Positions 23,873 through 36,400 of a stretch of 64,000 nucleotides of DNA are shown here, piece after piece (position 1 is the stretch's first letter; the number at the start of each line of letters is the position of its first letter). The position numbers were made by a program, and so were the translations under genes. The DNA lies in the NCBI GenBank assembly GCA_032358165.1, contig JAALGY010000034.1:434001-498000 (forward strand). Direction: 5' to 3'. The DNA is from Diplosphaera chodatii. Taxonomy: Eukaryota > Chlorophyta > Trebouxiophyceae > Prasiolales > Stichococcaceae. Below the pieces are notes generated by a model. That model ran no database searches, was not told the origin of the DNA, and saw only the letters and a program-made list of their open reading frames with translations.

Positions 23873-25968
23873 TCAAGATTGTGACAGAGGCGTTCTCCGC
23901 TTCAACAACCAGACCGCTACATCACTGCACTGATACACGTCATCAAGCTGTTCGCTGGGCAGTTCACTGATGTCAAAGTCCTCCCTGGCGGCAGCTAGGA
24001 AGCTGGCCTCAGCCTGACGGTTGCGGCCATGTGCAATGTAGATGCGAGTGCTGTCATCTGACACAGCTGCTAACGTCTGCACCAGCGGCTGCACCGCATC
24101 ATCGATGTACATGACATCTGCAGCAAGAACAGCATACGGTACACATGTTGTGATGTTGGCCTCAGTAGTGGTGTTACGTACATTTCGGCATGCCACAAAT
24201 CACACCGACACTGGAGGGCTGCCGTCAGCACAGATGGCGATGCGACAGCGGGCTGGGGCTGGCAACATCACATGGCACGTGCAGTTCTGCTGCAGAGCCA
24301 TACCGCAGGCAACGATGACGTCGAAAGCTGGACCCAGCACGGCAGCGTCAGTGCCCCACTCGTGCTCCAGTACCCTGACTGCTTGCTCACCCTGGTCAAC
24401 GGCTGCACACACATCAGCAGCCATTCAATAGAGAGCAAGTCAGTATGATGGTGCCACCAAAGCATTGGTGGCAGTCTGTCTCTGTGGATCACCGTGTAGT
24501 CAGATGCGTGCAGAGCATGCATTCAGATGTTGGATGCTGTTTTCAGGCAGGCGTTGCAAAACTGAACGGCTGAGGCAATCACCATTGACCGCGCAGTTGG
24601 TGCGCAGCAGCGGCAGGTTGGGGCTCAGGTCTGTCGCCGTCACACGGCCGCCCAGCAGCGCCATGACGATACCTGCTGTGCCGCACTCTGACGCTGTCAT
24701 GCATACACAAATGCGGAGCAGCGCGTCCCACGCATTCACACCTGCATCATGGGTTGGAGTGCCGATTCTAGCAGGATTGGGTCCGGGGTGACATGCTCAC
24801 CCACAAGGCCGCAGCCGGCGCTCAGGTCCAGGCACCGCCTGCCCCGGAGGCTCAGACCAGCCCCCGAGTGCTGCCCTCCTGGCAGTGCATGTGCCGCTGA
24901 CTGCTGAAGTTCCGCTGCCATAGCTGGGGGCTTTGCAGCAGGCGCGCTGGAGCCACCTGCGTCTGGCCGCTCTGCTGCGTCTGCTCGAGCTTTAGGGTGC
25001 TCGCATCGTGCATGGTGCTGTGCTGCTGTGGCACCCTCGGCAGCCGCTGCACTCTCGGTGGCAGGCGGTGCAGCATCCTCTGTAGCTGCTGGACCAGCCG
25101 GTGGGCTGCTATCTGCAGGGGAGCAGTCCCGTCCGCCAGCGTTGCGGCTGTTGCTGCCGCTTCCGGCTGCTGTCGCCAGCGCCGCCTGCTTCTCCAAGAA
25201 CTTGGCCACCACGATGGAGCTGTCCCACACTATTGATGACAACAAAAGGTTTGGGTCATTGGACCATGATAATGTAATGACTGGCCAAGATCATACGGCA
25301 ACTGGCAAAAGTGCCGCAGCGATTCGCAGCACACCAATGCTTGAATGCAACGAGCAATCCCAAACAGGCCGACAGGCTGTGTATACAGACTGCCTGATCA
25401 AAGCAGGAACGTGTTGGTGCTGCTTGGCACCGCGCCTGTAGAGGCGAAGCCCTCAGCGTTGAAGGGCGCCTGCTGGAATGACAGCGTGCGGTCTGCAGCC
25501 TCGCCCGGCACCCGCAGCGTGTGCACATACGGCTGCTCGAAGCGCACGCTGCGCAGGCGCAGCACTCAGGGTTGCGAGAGCGACATGTGCCGGTGCCACC
25601 CGAATGGATGCACATGCATGGCAGCACATGCAACACAGCTGGCTGTGACTTCTGTCAGGACAAAACCCGGCACACAGGCCCGCAGCAGAGCTGCAGCTTC
25701 ACAGCACTGCAGCAATTCTGGATCCGTTTTCACCAGTCAGGCCTGCAGCACGGCATGGATCGGTTTAGCAGCAGCGTATGCGCTGCAACATGACACCTTC
25801 ATCGTCGACCTCACCGGACACGTGAGGCGCAGGCGCGACAGACGTACATGGGCACCTGTGCTCACGCTTCCAAGCCCAGGATCGCAAGAAAGAGTTCGTG
25901 CTCCTGCCGGTGACGACCCGCCGCTTCTTGTATGGCGGCGGCAGATCACCTTCATCACCCTCAGCCAT
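23873..25968 (-). CDS. METTL21-like protein lysine methyltransferase
   Basis: Predicted SAM-dependent methyltransferase of family 16 (protein lysine methylation, cytosol or nucleus). The start MAEGDEGDLPPPYKKRRVV carries a basic, NLS-like patch. Exons follow: about 25445-25570 (RFEQPYVHTLRV), about 24792-25245 (VWDSSIVVAKFLEK, then RRCLDLSAGCGLV), 24584-24695 (ECGTAGIVMALLGG, VTATDLSPNLPLLRTNC), about 24310-24400 (GPAFDVIVAC) and 23873-24121 (DVMYIDDAVQPLV to the stop). Phase-1 joins link GLV/ECGTAG and VIVAC/DVMY. Motif I is variant (LDLSAGCGLV instead of LELGAGTG). About 115 Ala/Ser/Pro-rich residues are inserted between FLEK and RRCLDL, just ahead of the SAM-binding loop. The substrate cannot be read from sequence. 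Confidence 0.8.
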
Positions 25969-26973
25969 GCCAAATCGGGTGCGTCTACCTCTATCTGCGG
26001 CTGGCTTCTCGAGACATTAAGCTGCACTACTGAAGCATCAATGCAGGGCCGCCAGCGCTGGTAGGGAGCAAGCACGGTACGGCCAATCCTCGTGCATGTC
26101 TAATCCTCAGTGCATGTGCGTGCCAAACAAGCAACTGCCCTATTCTGCAACACAACCGATCACTGCGCGGTCCTATGTCGAGGACACGAAAATCATTGGG
26201 CATCCATCCCGGCAAGATCCAAGAGGGAAGGCTGATCTTTCCTTGGAGCTGACGTGGTGCCTGCACTCAGCCAACAACTTTCAGGTTGGGGCGCCTGCGC
26301 ATATGACCAGTTGACCATTTACGCTCTACGTTGAGCTGCCTCTAAGTTCGACCTGCTGGCCCACGGGTCGATCAGAGTTCGACCTGCGCCCATTCTATAA
26401 GTGCTGCCGGTGATGGCCGATGTGCTCGTCCACAACGCGCAAGAATACGCTTCGCATACACACCCGATCGCAGCTTGAACGTTCAGTGATTCGATGTGCG
26501 CCGCGGCAGCCGCGTGCTGAGCTGTGCGTTGCCGTACCCAATGCAGCTGCACCTCAGGTCCAGGGGTCCAGGCAGGTGCGCTGGAATCTTTTTCATTGCT
26601 GCACGGGCAGCTGCGAGCCTTTTCAGCATTGACCTCGGCACACTCGTCAGCTGATCGGTTACACGTGTTGCCCAGCCACTGCGCCGGGCTGCCTGCCCTG
26701 CGTGCGCACCTGCGCAACCAAGACTGCCAACATGATGTCGTCGAATGCTCTCAAGTCCGAATGCCCTCCTGGCCAGGCCTGGTGCTCGTGCTAGTCCGTG
26801 CTTCTTCAAGATGGCGATCCTGCTATGCAGGGTGCTAACAAGGTGAGGCCGATGCCCCGGCCAGCACCCAGCGCACCACCGGAGTGCCAGATCACACCTA
26901 TCTAGGGTGCAGCACCGGCTGAGGCTAGTGCACTCCTTCACCGACGTCTGTGCGGGGCACTGCGGCCTGCGGC
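25969..26973. other. Divergent intergenic region
   Basis: About 1 kb between the methyltransferase start (minus) and the phosphatase start (plus). No supported gene is seen; it presumably carries both promoters. Confidence 0.4.
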
Positions 26974-29900
26974 ATGGGCGAGCCGCAACCGGATGCGAGG
27001 CAGGAGGGCAACAGCGCGGCGTTCGACGCCAACTCAGGCCTGGAGGCGGAGCAGCGGCCGCAGCCGGGGGACCAGGACCAGCGGCACCACGCCCCCAAGC
27101 CCTACGGCTGGAACACCCGCGACCTGGCGGAGGTGGACCCGCAGCGGCTGCTGCCCGGGCGCGTGTACCGCAGCAGCCAGGTCTTCAAGTGGGCCACTTG
27201 CCATCAATGTGTCATTGGCTTGCACACTCCTGGAGGACAGGCGGTGCTGCACAGAGCTGTATGCAGGCGCCGAGGTCTCGAATTGGTGCGCATGACGGAA
27301 GCCCCGCATGGTGCATGCTTTCGATGCGGCTCTCGTGCCTGCCCTGCAGCAAGCAGGCGGTGCTGGAGCTGCGCATCCGCTCGGCCATAGACCTGCGCAA
27401 GGTGTGCCTCTGCCGGTGCACCCCGGGTTTCGCCGGGTTTCATCACACCCACTCAAACCGCCTATTTGCAGCAGTCCTGTGTAAGTCGACCACCTTTCAG
27501 ACGTGCGGGATTGAGGGTGTCGGGCCGCAGCTGAATCACCGAATCCCGGCGCTCTTGCAGGCGGGTCACCGCGCGCGAAAGAGTGCTGAGCGGGGTGAGG
27601 ATCCGAAATACACCAAGCCGCAGCCCAAGCACCCTGTGAAGTCGGTGGTGGGCATTGCGCGCCGCCTGGGCAGCTCAGCCAGCAGCGACAAGTCCCAGGT
27701 GCTGGTGGCGACAAGACTGTGTGTCATGACATGCTCTCGCAGCTGGCGGCGCGCAGCTGACGTGTAAGGGCGCTTGGACGTGTTTTGAGGGCTTTGCTGT
27801 GTGCGGCACGTGGCATGTGCGTGCACAGGAGACTTCGCGGGCAGGCTCCGCCTCCAGCAAGCCGCAGGCAGCACCAGCAGGTGGGCCAGCCCAGCACTGC
27901 GCACATGCGAACGGCGACCATTTGGCAGCCGCGGGCGCCCGAAGCAGCGAGCCTAATGGCCAAACGGCTGAGCCGTCCCCATTCGGGCACCCCGACCAGC
28001 AGCAGGGGCGGCAGCAGGAGGCAGATGGGCGGCGGCAGCAGCCGGACTTTTCGACAGCCGCCAGCCGGGCAGCGAGCGCCGCGGCGTCGATATCCCAGCG
28101 CCGCAACAGCCGGCACCCCAACAAGCAGGCATGCTCTCCCATCACCATCGAAGCCGAGCACTGGTCCGAGGCTCAGGCTCACCTGCAGCTCTCGGTGTAC
28201 ATCTGCAGCTTGCAGCTTGCCACCACCCCTAACATCGCCGGCCCCCAACCTTGAGAAGGTAACTCGGGCTTGGTCTGGCACGACTGGTGCTGATGCCGCC
28301 GGCTGGCCGTCCACAGGACAAGTCACGGCAGGGTGGGGTGAAGCAGGCGGCAGGGGACGCGGCCAAGGCAGCTGGCAATGCCGCGCTGCAGGCAGGCAGC
28401 ACCGCGGGGCATGCGGGGGCCGCAGCTGGCCATGCGGCAGAGCACGTGGTGAGATGCACATCGTCTCACGGCATGTGCCTTCAGAAATCTGGAAAGGCAT
28501 ATTTTGGTGGGCACGCGCACTGTTGCTGAGCCATGTGTGTTGGAGCCCTGTTAAATCATGCTATGTCAGCATGTGCTACTGCATGCCAAGGCGCTTGCAG
28601 CTTTGACGGTTGCACAGGTGGAGGCCGTACATATCCTTCTCCCGGAAAATCTGAACCCTGAGCCCTGGTTGCAGGCCGAGGAGCTGGGGGCCCCGCGGGG
28701 CGACAGCGGCTTTGATCTGGCAGCCGGGCGGGACACCCTGGAGGACTACGGGGTGCAGGTTTACCACGGTGCGCAGCCCTCCAGCTGCACCGTAACGTCT
28801 GCCCAGCAAACTGTATTGCACCACTACTTGCAAGTTGTTTGGGAAGGCTCTGTGGAACCGACCCGCAATTCGCAGCGTGCCAGGTCACCCTGCTGATGCC
28901 GGTGGCTACGGGTCATGCAGACTGTCCGGATGCTTTGCTGGCGGTGCCGCACCGGCTACCAGTGTGGGTGTGCTGAGGTGTTGTGCTGCCCGCGGTGCAG
29001 TGGAGCTGCTGCCGCCGCGCGCGAAGCTGGCGATCTTCTGGGCGGTGCCCCAGCGCGTCAAGTGGAAGACGGTGACCGCCGCGCTGTCCTGCAGCTCCCC
29101 GCAGGACGTGATGGCGCCCGTGGTGGCAGACCCCAAGGCCCACGGCTACACCCGGCTGTACTGCCTGATGCTGGAGAAGGTGAGCAAGTTGCTCAGCAGC
29201 CAGATTGGAACCATCGTCGAGCTCCAAAATTTCAACCCGCCGATTCGCCGGGCGTTGCTCATGCATCCGGAATCAGACATGCTCGACCCGGCTACCTTGG
29301 TGCTTTGTTGCTTGTCGTCTTCAGATCGTCACGTCTCTGGGTCCAGTCATTAGGAGTTGCGTTGCTCGACTGCATCATGTGTTGCGAACGTGCCTGCAGA
29401 GCAAGCCGTACTTCAGGCGCGCGCTGGCGGTGATTTCACACGAGGAGAACCTGCCCTGCGTGGTGCACTGCACCCACGGTGAGCCCTGTACCCTGAACCT
29501 GTGAGACCCCAATGTTGGCATGTGCTGGCATCGTGCAGACACCCAGTCGTATGGGCGTCTGCTTCACGCAGGGTACCCCGCTTTGCCACGATGCATGTTG
29601 CACAGCACCGCAGAGCACGCTGGCTGGCCGCTCAGGCCCTGGGCGTGTGTTTGCAAACACCACAATCTTTTTTCAATCTGATTGTAAATCAATGCATCAC
29701 ATCAGAAGACAGTGTCACTGTGCCAAGTTTGTTGGGAAATTCAGTGACTCTGTGACTCTGCTGCACAGGCCTGGTATACCTTTGACTTTGTAACCGTGAA
29801 AGTGACCAAGGATTGACATCATTGAAAAGCATGATACTATAAATCTCTTTTGGTATTCAGGCAAGGACCGCACGGGCCTGCTGTCGGCGCTGCTGCTGCT

Positions 29901-30695
29901 GATGTGCGGCGTGGGCCAGGAGGCGGTCGTGCAGGACTACATGCGGTCGGAGGCCAACCTGAAGGTGCGGGAATCCCTAAACCCTGCACCTAGCCCCTGG
30001 TCTTGGCAAAGAGTTTTGTGGCGGGCAGGCGCTGCTGCAGCGACATGAAAATGCAGCTGCCCCGAAGTCGACTGCTGACATACGGGCAGCCATGGCAGCC
30101 GCGGCAGCAGCACGAACACCGCACGCCGCCCAGCTGCCAGCCGTGTGCTGTGCTGCTCCGGTAGTCAGACGAGCAGGGCTTCCAGTGCATAGGCTGTGCA
30201 TCGTCCGGCAGTCCAATGATCTGTATGACACCTATGCCTCGGTTTGGTGCTGATGCCGTCTCCCTTCCCTCCTTAACCTCCAGGAGGACAGGGATCGTGT
30301 TCAGGAGAATGCGGAAATTGGGTCAGCGATGGTGCAAGATGAGGTCATCGCCTCGCACAGCAGCACCATGCAGGAGACGCTGGACTTCCTGCACGATAAG
30401 TACGGCAACATCCAGGGATACCTGAAGGTGTCACCTTGCTATTCCACCATCTGGGCCATCTCCACATCATGCAAGCGCACGTGCTGGTGGCTTGGCAGGA
30501 GCTTGATCGAGGCCCATGTAGGTCGTCACAGACCCAGACGTCATGTCACCATGCTGTGAACAATGTGGCACAATTCAGTGTTGCTTGCAGGCAATCAAGC
30601 TGCCAGAATATCAGCAGCAGGCGATCCGGGAGAATCTGCTGAAGCCGGAGGCCCTCAGGAAGATCTCTCAGCCTGGCGGCGGGGCTGCTGGCTAG
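26974..30695 (+). CDS. Tyrosine-specific protein phosphatase with HCxxGKDRTG active site and low-complexity inserts
   Basis: Cysteine phosphatase of the Y_phosphatase3/Siw14-like group. Exons in phase: 26974-27180 (LLPGRVYRSSQ), about 27357-27399 (AVLELRIRSAIDLRK), about 27561-27698, about 27830-28197 (Gln/Ala/Ser-rich), about 28318-28449 (Ala/Gly repeats), about 28619-28759, about 29012-29178 (LLPPRAKLAIFWAVP), about 29400-29480 (CVVHCTHG), about 29862-29964 (KDRTGLLSALLLLMCGVGQE, DYMRSE), about 30283-30426 and 30592-30695 (AIKLPEYQQQAI to TAG). The P-loop is complete: nucleophile Cys, then GKDRTG. The intron splitting the P-loop is phase 1. The low-complexity exons separate the RSSQ...IDLR start from the catalytic core and are unusual. 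The join near 28760-29011 is not resolved. Substrates (phosphotyrosine or phosphoinositide) are unknown. Confidence 0.8.
28318..28449 (+). other. LEA-like Ala/Gly/Lys repeat exon inside the phosphatase
   Basis: This exon encodes an amphipathic, 11-residue-like Ala-rich pattern (VKQAAGDAAKAAGNAALQAG) resembling late-embryogenesis-abundant or apolipoprotein-like helices. It is flanked by in-phase acceptor (CCACAG) and donor (GTGAGA). The resemblance is compositional only. Confidence 0.45.
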
Positions 30696-31236
30696 TCGGG
30701 TCGCTGGGGCACGACAGCAGCAGAAACAGCAGCAGCAGCACCACCATATCGTGGTGGTGCGAAACTGGTGGCTCGTCTGCGGCAGCGAGGCACTTGGGTC
30801 CTCATCCGTCTCAAAGCGTGCGTTTACCGCTGTGCTATCACTACAGTACTTTGAAACCAATTCTTTCGGGTTGTGCTTGGGCATGCTGCTCATTGCAGAT
30901 CGTGATCCTGGTCCTGAGGGCCGTGGACCTGCTGCCTGGCACCTTTTCATGCGCATTATTTGTTGCATTTCTTCAGCATTTGATCTTGTCCGCACTGGTG
31001 GACTTGCCATCTGATAGGGCTGCACTTACACGTGCTAGTCGCAACAAGCGGCCCTGCTGTTATTGTAGCGCTTGCAGGCTATTTCTGATCTGATTGTCGC
31101 ATTCATCTGTTGCTGTTCTGAACACCTGTCAGTGTCGACTGAACCCGTGTAACTGTACACTTGACGTCCATGATCTGCTTCCTGCACCCTTGTCTGGCCG
31201 CCAAATCACCCTGTTCACCCCCTCACCACCGCCCCC
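30696..31236. other. Convergent intergenic region
   Basis: Separates the 3' ends of the phosphatase (plus) and the DJ-1 gene (minus). A minus-strand TGTAA (plus-strand TTACA at 31026-31030) lies about 210 bp beyond the DJ-1 stop and may be its polyadenylation signal. No gene seen. Confidence 0.4.
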
Positions 31237-32566
31237 TCAGTGCTTCATGCCATCATGCACCACCATTGGCCCCGCCACCTCGGCCGCCTTGTCGCTTCCG
31301 AACAGCGCCTTGACCAGCGCTAGCGCAAACTCGATGGCTGTGCCCGGCCCCCGGCTGGTGATCACGGTCCCGTCCGTAACCACGCGCTCCTCGCTGCACC
31401 AATGTCACACATGCGCTGCACAACATGCTGCCATACCGTGTGTGCATGTAGTGTGTGCTGGGACTGCGGACGAGGTGACAGCCGACTCAGCTAAGAGGTA
31501 GCACTGATAGTCCAGGGCGCCCGCCCAGGGTCCGCAATTGTGATGCTCGAAGTGCATTGCAACACAAAAAGATGGCTGCTTGCTGTGGTCACCTGCTGTT
31601 GGACAGCTTGTCAATGAAGGCGGGGTGTGCCGTTGCTGTCTTGCCCTTCAGAAAGCCCTGCGACTCAAGCACCACTGCCGGCGCCGCACACCTGCCAGAC
31701 GACACCAGGTTTCGTTCGGATCAGGCACCAACCTTTTAAACCTATCAAGTGCCAAAATGCTCATGGCATGAGCGCCTGCCCTCCTGACTCTGTCGATCAA
31801 GTGGCAAATGTCTTAAGTCTCAGATGTTCTGCGCACATGGCAGTGACCAGGCGCCCGCTGCTCGCCTGGCCCTGCAGCAGGCGCTGCAGGGTGGGGTCGT
31901 CCCGCAGCCTCTCCGCGCCCGGCATGCCCCCCTGCAGAGCTACGCCATGTTGAGCGCAGAGAAGATTGCACCCCAGCGTGCGAGCACAGCGGAAGCAGCA
32001 TGCTCATGTTCATTTGGGAACAAATACACGGTTCTCCATCTGCGCACAGATAAATCATGTTCACCGGGCAGGCGATGCAGTCGAACTCAGCATCCGCAAT
32101 GTCGCTGATCTGCACGTCTGCCACAAGCTTCACTCCCCGGGAGCACTCCACCTGCATGTGCCAACAACAGATGGCACCACTTTTTGAAGTGGTTACACCC
32201 ACAGCTCACGATGGTCACGTCCCGTGCATTGAGCACTAGGCATGGCATCTGCTGACAGCATACCAGCTCTGCAGCTCTCACCTGCAGACTTTCTTCCACG
32301 GAGGCGACCGTCACATCTGCGCCTGCTCGCCGCAGCACGTCGATGATGGTCACCTGCAGCAGCAGTGAACAGCGTGATCGATGGCGGAACAGCAAGGGTG
32401 TGACACAACCTTGACCCCGCCATGCACCCAGCGCAGTCCTGGAACATCGTCAACAGCACTGCATACCTACCGCCTCAATCTCCTCTGAGCCGTTGCCCAC
32501 GGGCACCAGCACGGTTCTGGGTCCGGAAGCGCTGCTTGCAGCAATGCTGCGGGACGCCGCTGCCAT
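31237..32566 (-). CDS. DJ-1/PARK7 family protein (glyoxalase III/deglycase-like)
   Basis: The small DJ-1/PfpI fold typically detoxifies glyoxals or acts in oxidative-stress protection. Exons: 32470-32566 (MAAASRSIAASS, then TVLVPVGNGSEEIEAV), about 32281-32353 (VTIIDVLRRAGADVTVASVE), about 32062-32156 (CSRGVKLVADVQISDIADAE), about 31845-31950 (GGMPGAERLRDDPTLQRLL), about 31605-31708 (AAPAVVLESQGFLKGKTATA) and 31237-31399 (RVVTDGTVITSRGPGTAIEF to stop). The nucleophile elbow is formed across a phase-2 intron and reads MCAAPA, with the expected catalytic Cys. The Glu of GSEEIEAV and the GPGTA loop are present. Only one DJ-1 domain is visible, whereas many plant DJ-1 proteins have two. In-frame Met codons upstream of 32566 could give a transit peptide. 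Confidence 0.85.
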
Positions 32567-33482
32567 GTGCGATCGCTGCAATCCGCAGGCGGGCTGGCGG
32601 ATGCGCCGTTGCAAGCCGCGCGGCCGGCTGCTGCAGATTGGTCGCCGTCGATGCGACACGTCGGACCAGGGTTGATGCTTTTCGCGCGACCCGATGTGCA
32701 CACGGGAGAACCTGGGTGCAAGGTGTTGAATGTTGCCGCATGCAGGATTCATGGCCGCTGTGAGGGTCCCTTCTTGCAGCAAATCAGGGGCCACAGCTGC
32801 TGCAAATGCCCTGTCATACAACGAATATCTCTCGTGGTGCCGCGATGGGCTCGGTGTTGCAGATTGATCTGTACCTGACGCATGCAGTAGGCCTGATTCA
32901 GCTTCCTTGCAGCGGTAACACTTCCAACCGCCTGTTGTACTAGTTGGTGAGAGCAGACAGCAGAGGCTGTGTTTGTGATCATAATGAAAGTACGTACTGA
33001 TGTAGGAGCAACTGGGAACAGGACGAAGGAATCAAGCCCGAAAGCGTGTTTTACAGCTCGCAGTGTGTCATTGACTGCAGTCATGGTAGATGCCTGATGC
33101 AAATGAGCCTTGTCGGCAACATTGCCAAAAATACACAGCCTTTTTGCAAGCAGCAAAACTCACCTAGCAGGACACTGCAGAAATGCTGCAGTTCTAAAGC
33201 GTTTTGTGGGTGCTAATCGAAGCCCAATTCTGCACCCGCTAGCGGGTCAACGCTCCAGGAATGCTTAAATGCCTCAAAATTGCAAGCTGCATGGCGCCAC
33301 CTGGCCCAGGCCGCTGCATGGCAGCGTCTGCCGACGGACAGCAGGTGCGTGCTGAGCAGCGGTACGCTCTGCTGCTGCAGGATGTGCTGGAATGAAGAGG
33401 CTGTTGGAGATGCCGCGAACGCCTGCCGCTGGCCAGAGGCTGGCTGCCCGCAGGCGACTGAAGGGTTCCCAGCAAACGCCGA
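32567..33482. other. Region between the DJ-1 start and the ORP stop
   Basis: About 0.9 kb on the same strand as both neighbours. It should hold the DJ-1 promoter and the ORP 3'UTR. No supported gene; overlapping short frames look accidental. Confidence 0.4.
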
Positions 33483-36400
33483 TCAACTGGAGATGCCGGA
33501 CTCCTTCCGGAGCTTCGCATCATGCCGCTGCCTGTTCTCCAGCGCCTCCTTGGCCGACTGCGCGCCCGCGGGGTCGCCCTCTGCCAGCGTCGCCAGGTCC
33601 AACCGAAACCTGCCAAACCCCAGTGCAGCCCTCAGAATGGTCATTAAACCCCAGTGCAGCCCTCAGAATGGTCATCAAACCCCAGTGCAGCCCTCAGAAA
33701 GGTCAACAAACCCGTGGGAAGTCGAATTGCACCCGCCGGCCGAAGGGGTCGTATGTGTGGCATGACACCCTGCACAAGGGGCCTCAACAGGGCAGCACAG
33801 CAGGCCTCCTCATGGACGACTTGCTGCAGGATGCCCAGGACGCACCGGCAATCACTGGGCAGCGGGTTTGCCACTGGCTGCCATGTCTCGGGCTGCTCCT
33901 CTGCCAGGGTCCAACTCCTGTGTGCACATCGAGAATATGCTATCAAGTAAAGGATACACTCCAGGCAGGCCACTCGAGCACACTGCAGGGGCCGCAAAGA
34001 GGCGTTTTGACCGCAGGCACACCGTATGATGTGCATGCCCAAATGGCAGCCACATCACCACACACTTGTTGACGCCGTCGTACCTTGTGCCGTCCCAGTC
34101 CAGGTGCGACAGCCAGTTGCCGGTGCAGGAGGAGATGGCTTCTGGCGCCATCAAGTCGCTGACAGCTGGTCCGCCGCTGCCCCCGCGGAACAGGCCGCTG
34201 GCCAGGCTGCTGACTTTCAGCTTGCTGGTTGCGTGATGCGCCTGCACATGCCGCACAGACATGCACCTTTACGCCATAGCGATTTGCACACAGAGCAGTG
34301 AACACCCGCTGCTGTGATCTTCATGCAAGTGCTGGGCATAGAGATGCTCACAGATGTAAGGGAGCAGAGGGTGGGATGCGCTCGGCAGCAATGTTGGGGC
34401 AACAGAAGTGAGCGTACGGTGGGGAGGGGATCCCCAGGCTGGAAGCCCGCCGGCAGCCGGAAGATGGTGCCGCTGATAGCGTCCGCCCGCTGCAGCAGCT
34501 CCGACTGGCTTCCGTCCACCTGTCGTCATGATGCAGGATGTCTCGATGCGCCAGCTGCCAGTGGAAAGCTGGGTTGCTGCTGGACGCGGTTGAAGGTCAC
34601 CCGAAACAGACACAGGCAGAGCCGGCATTGTGCAGGATGCAGAGAACGGGATGTCACACCTTTCCAAATTGCATTTGGCAGCACAGCTTGTGCAGGCTGT
34701 CTGTGAATATCACGTTGCCGCCCATGTCCCCCCGCGGCATGTCCGAATACAAAATGCCTGCATGAAATCAGCATGATGTCGCACTTCAGCAGTGCTAATC
34801 TGCATGGCAACAAGTGATGTGCTTCATCACCGACAAGTCACATCCTAGAATGGACGAGATGTATAGGCTTACCGCGCATGTAGTATGATGGATAAACAAT
34901 GTCAATCTTTGTGCCATCGTCTGCGAACCTCAAGCTGCGGTAGCCCTGCAACGAGGCGTCTACTTCAGGTGAGTACGTAGCATATGTGGCCTGATGCGGT
35001 TGACATTCGAGAGGTTACTGTAAAAGCGTCTCTCTTGATTGGTTACCTTTGCTGTCGTCTTCACCGTGTTTGCTTTGAATGACACGTCTGGTTGCGAGTG
35101 GCCGGTAAAGGTGTAGGCACCACCTGCAGCAGGGGTAGAGAGTGCTCGTCAGGTGGCGGCCCTGCGCCAACCACACCTCACATGCTGTGAGCTGTTCCAA
35201 GGACGGCCAGCGCTCGTAATCGACAGCAGTCCCACCTGGCCCAATCATCTCGAATGCCGAGATGGGCGGATGGTGGCTGATCTGCTCCATGAATATCTGG
35301 CACCCGCCGCCTGCCTGCTGCGCTTGCCATGTCTCACCCAGCAGCGGGTTGAAGGGCTTCTTCCAGGACTGCACCCAATCCAAACGCTGTTTAGAGGCAT
35401 CCTGACCTCTTACGACAGCTTCCTATGATTAACCCTCCATTACAGCAGCCAACAGGCTAGCTGCAGCCTGCTGTCGCCCGTCATCTGGGCAGTGAGTTAG
35501 CAACACGTCGCTGCAGGCTGCCAACAAGCCGCAAAACATGCATGCTGGGAGGGGTCCGCCCAGCAACATGCGCTGCTGCGGCGCAGGTGCTATCCTGGCA
35601 TTTTGGTAAGGTGACATCCTGGCGCTGCACCGTGCCCACCTGGAAGACATGCTGCAGGCCAGCCACGAACCAGGTGACCGTCCACTGTAACCGCACCACC
35701 GGATCCCTCGCCTCAGTCGCCTTGCTGAGTAATCTGTGAAGCAGTACATGGCCGGAGTGAAACACAGCCCGTTTGAATGCCAAGGTGCGGTGTGCTTCTT
35801 GTATGCCACCCAAGCCGAGGTCGACAACCTCCAGACTGCACGCACCTAGGGTATACCCAGACGTCTGCCAGCTTCTGGAGGTAGCTGCGTTCCTCAAACA
35901 TGCGGACTGGCATGCTGAGGTTGATGAGGTTCAGGCTGCCGGTGAGCAGCTTGCGGCCCAGGTCCTTGGCGATGTCGATGATGGCTCTGCAAAAAAACAA
36001 GGCCGTGAGTCTCCTGAACGGGCCGTTGTGTCCCTTGTTCAACGGTGCCTAGCTACATGGCTTGCGGCATCAACAGTTGCCGCTCCCCACGCACCCTCTT
36101 TGCTGCGCCAGCAGCTGCCGATTCGTGAAGCCCATGCCGCCTTCTTCATGTGCGTCCTCGTGCAACATTGCCTGCGGACCAGGTTCCACTGAAGTTCAAG
36201 GTGGATTCAATAGGCAAGCGAGTCGAGTGTGGACACCATTCACACAGCTGCTTGTCTTCTGCCGCAACGTGAGGTCTTCAGGAGCGCAGCATGCGCTAGG
36301 ACTCTTCAGTTTTGAGGTGCTTTGAACTCAACGGTGCAATCTGCACGGGGCAGTCCGCACCTCCGGTGCGTCATGAAACACATCCCCGCCGTTGACAGCG

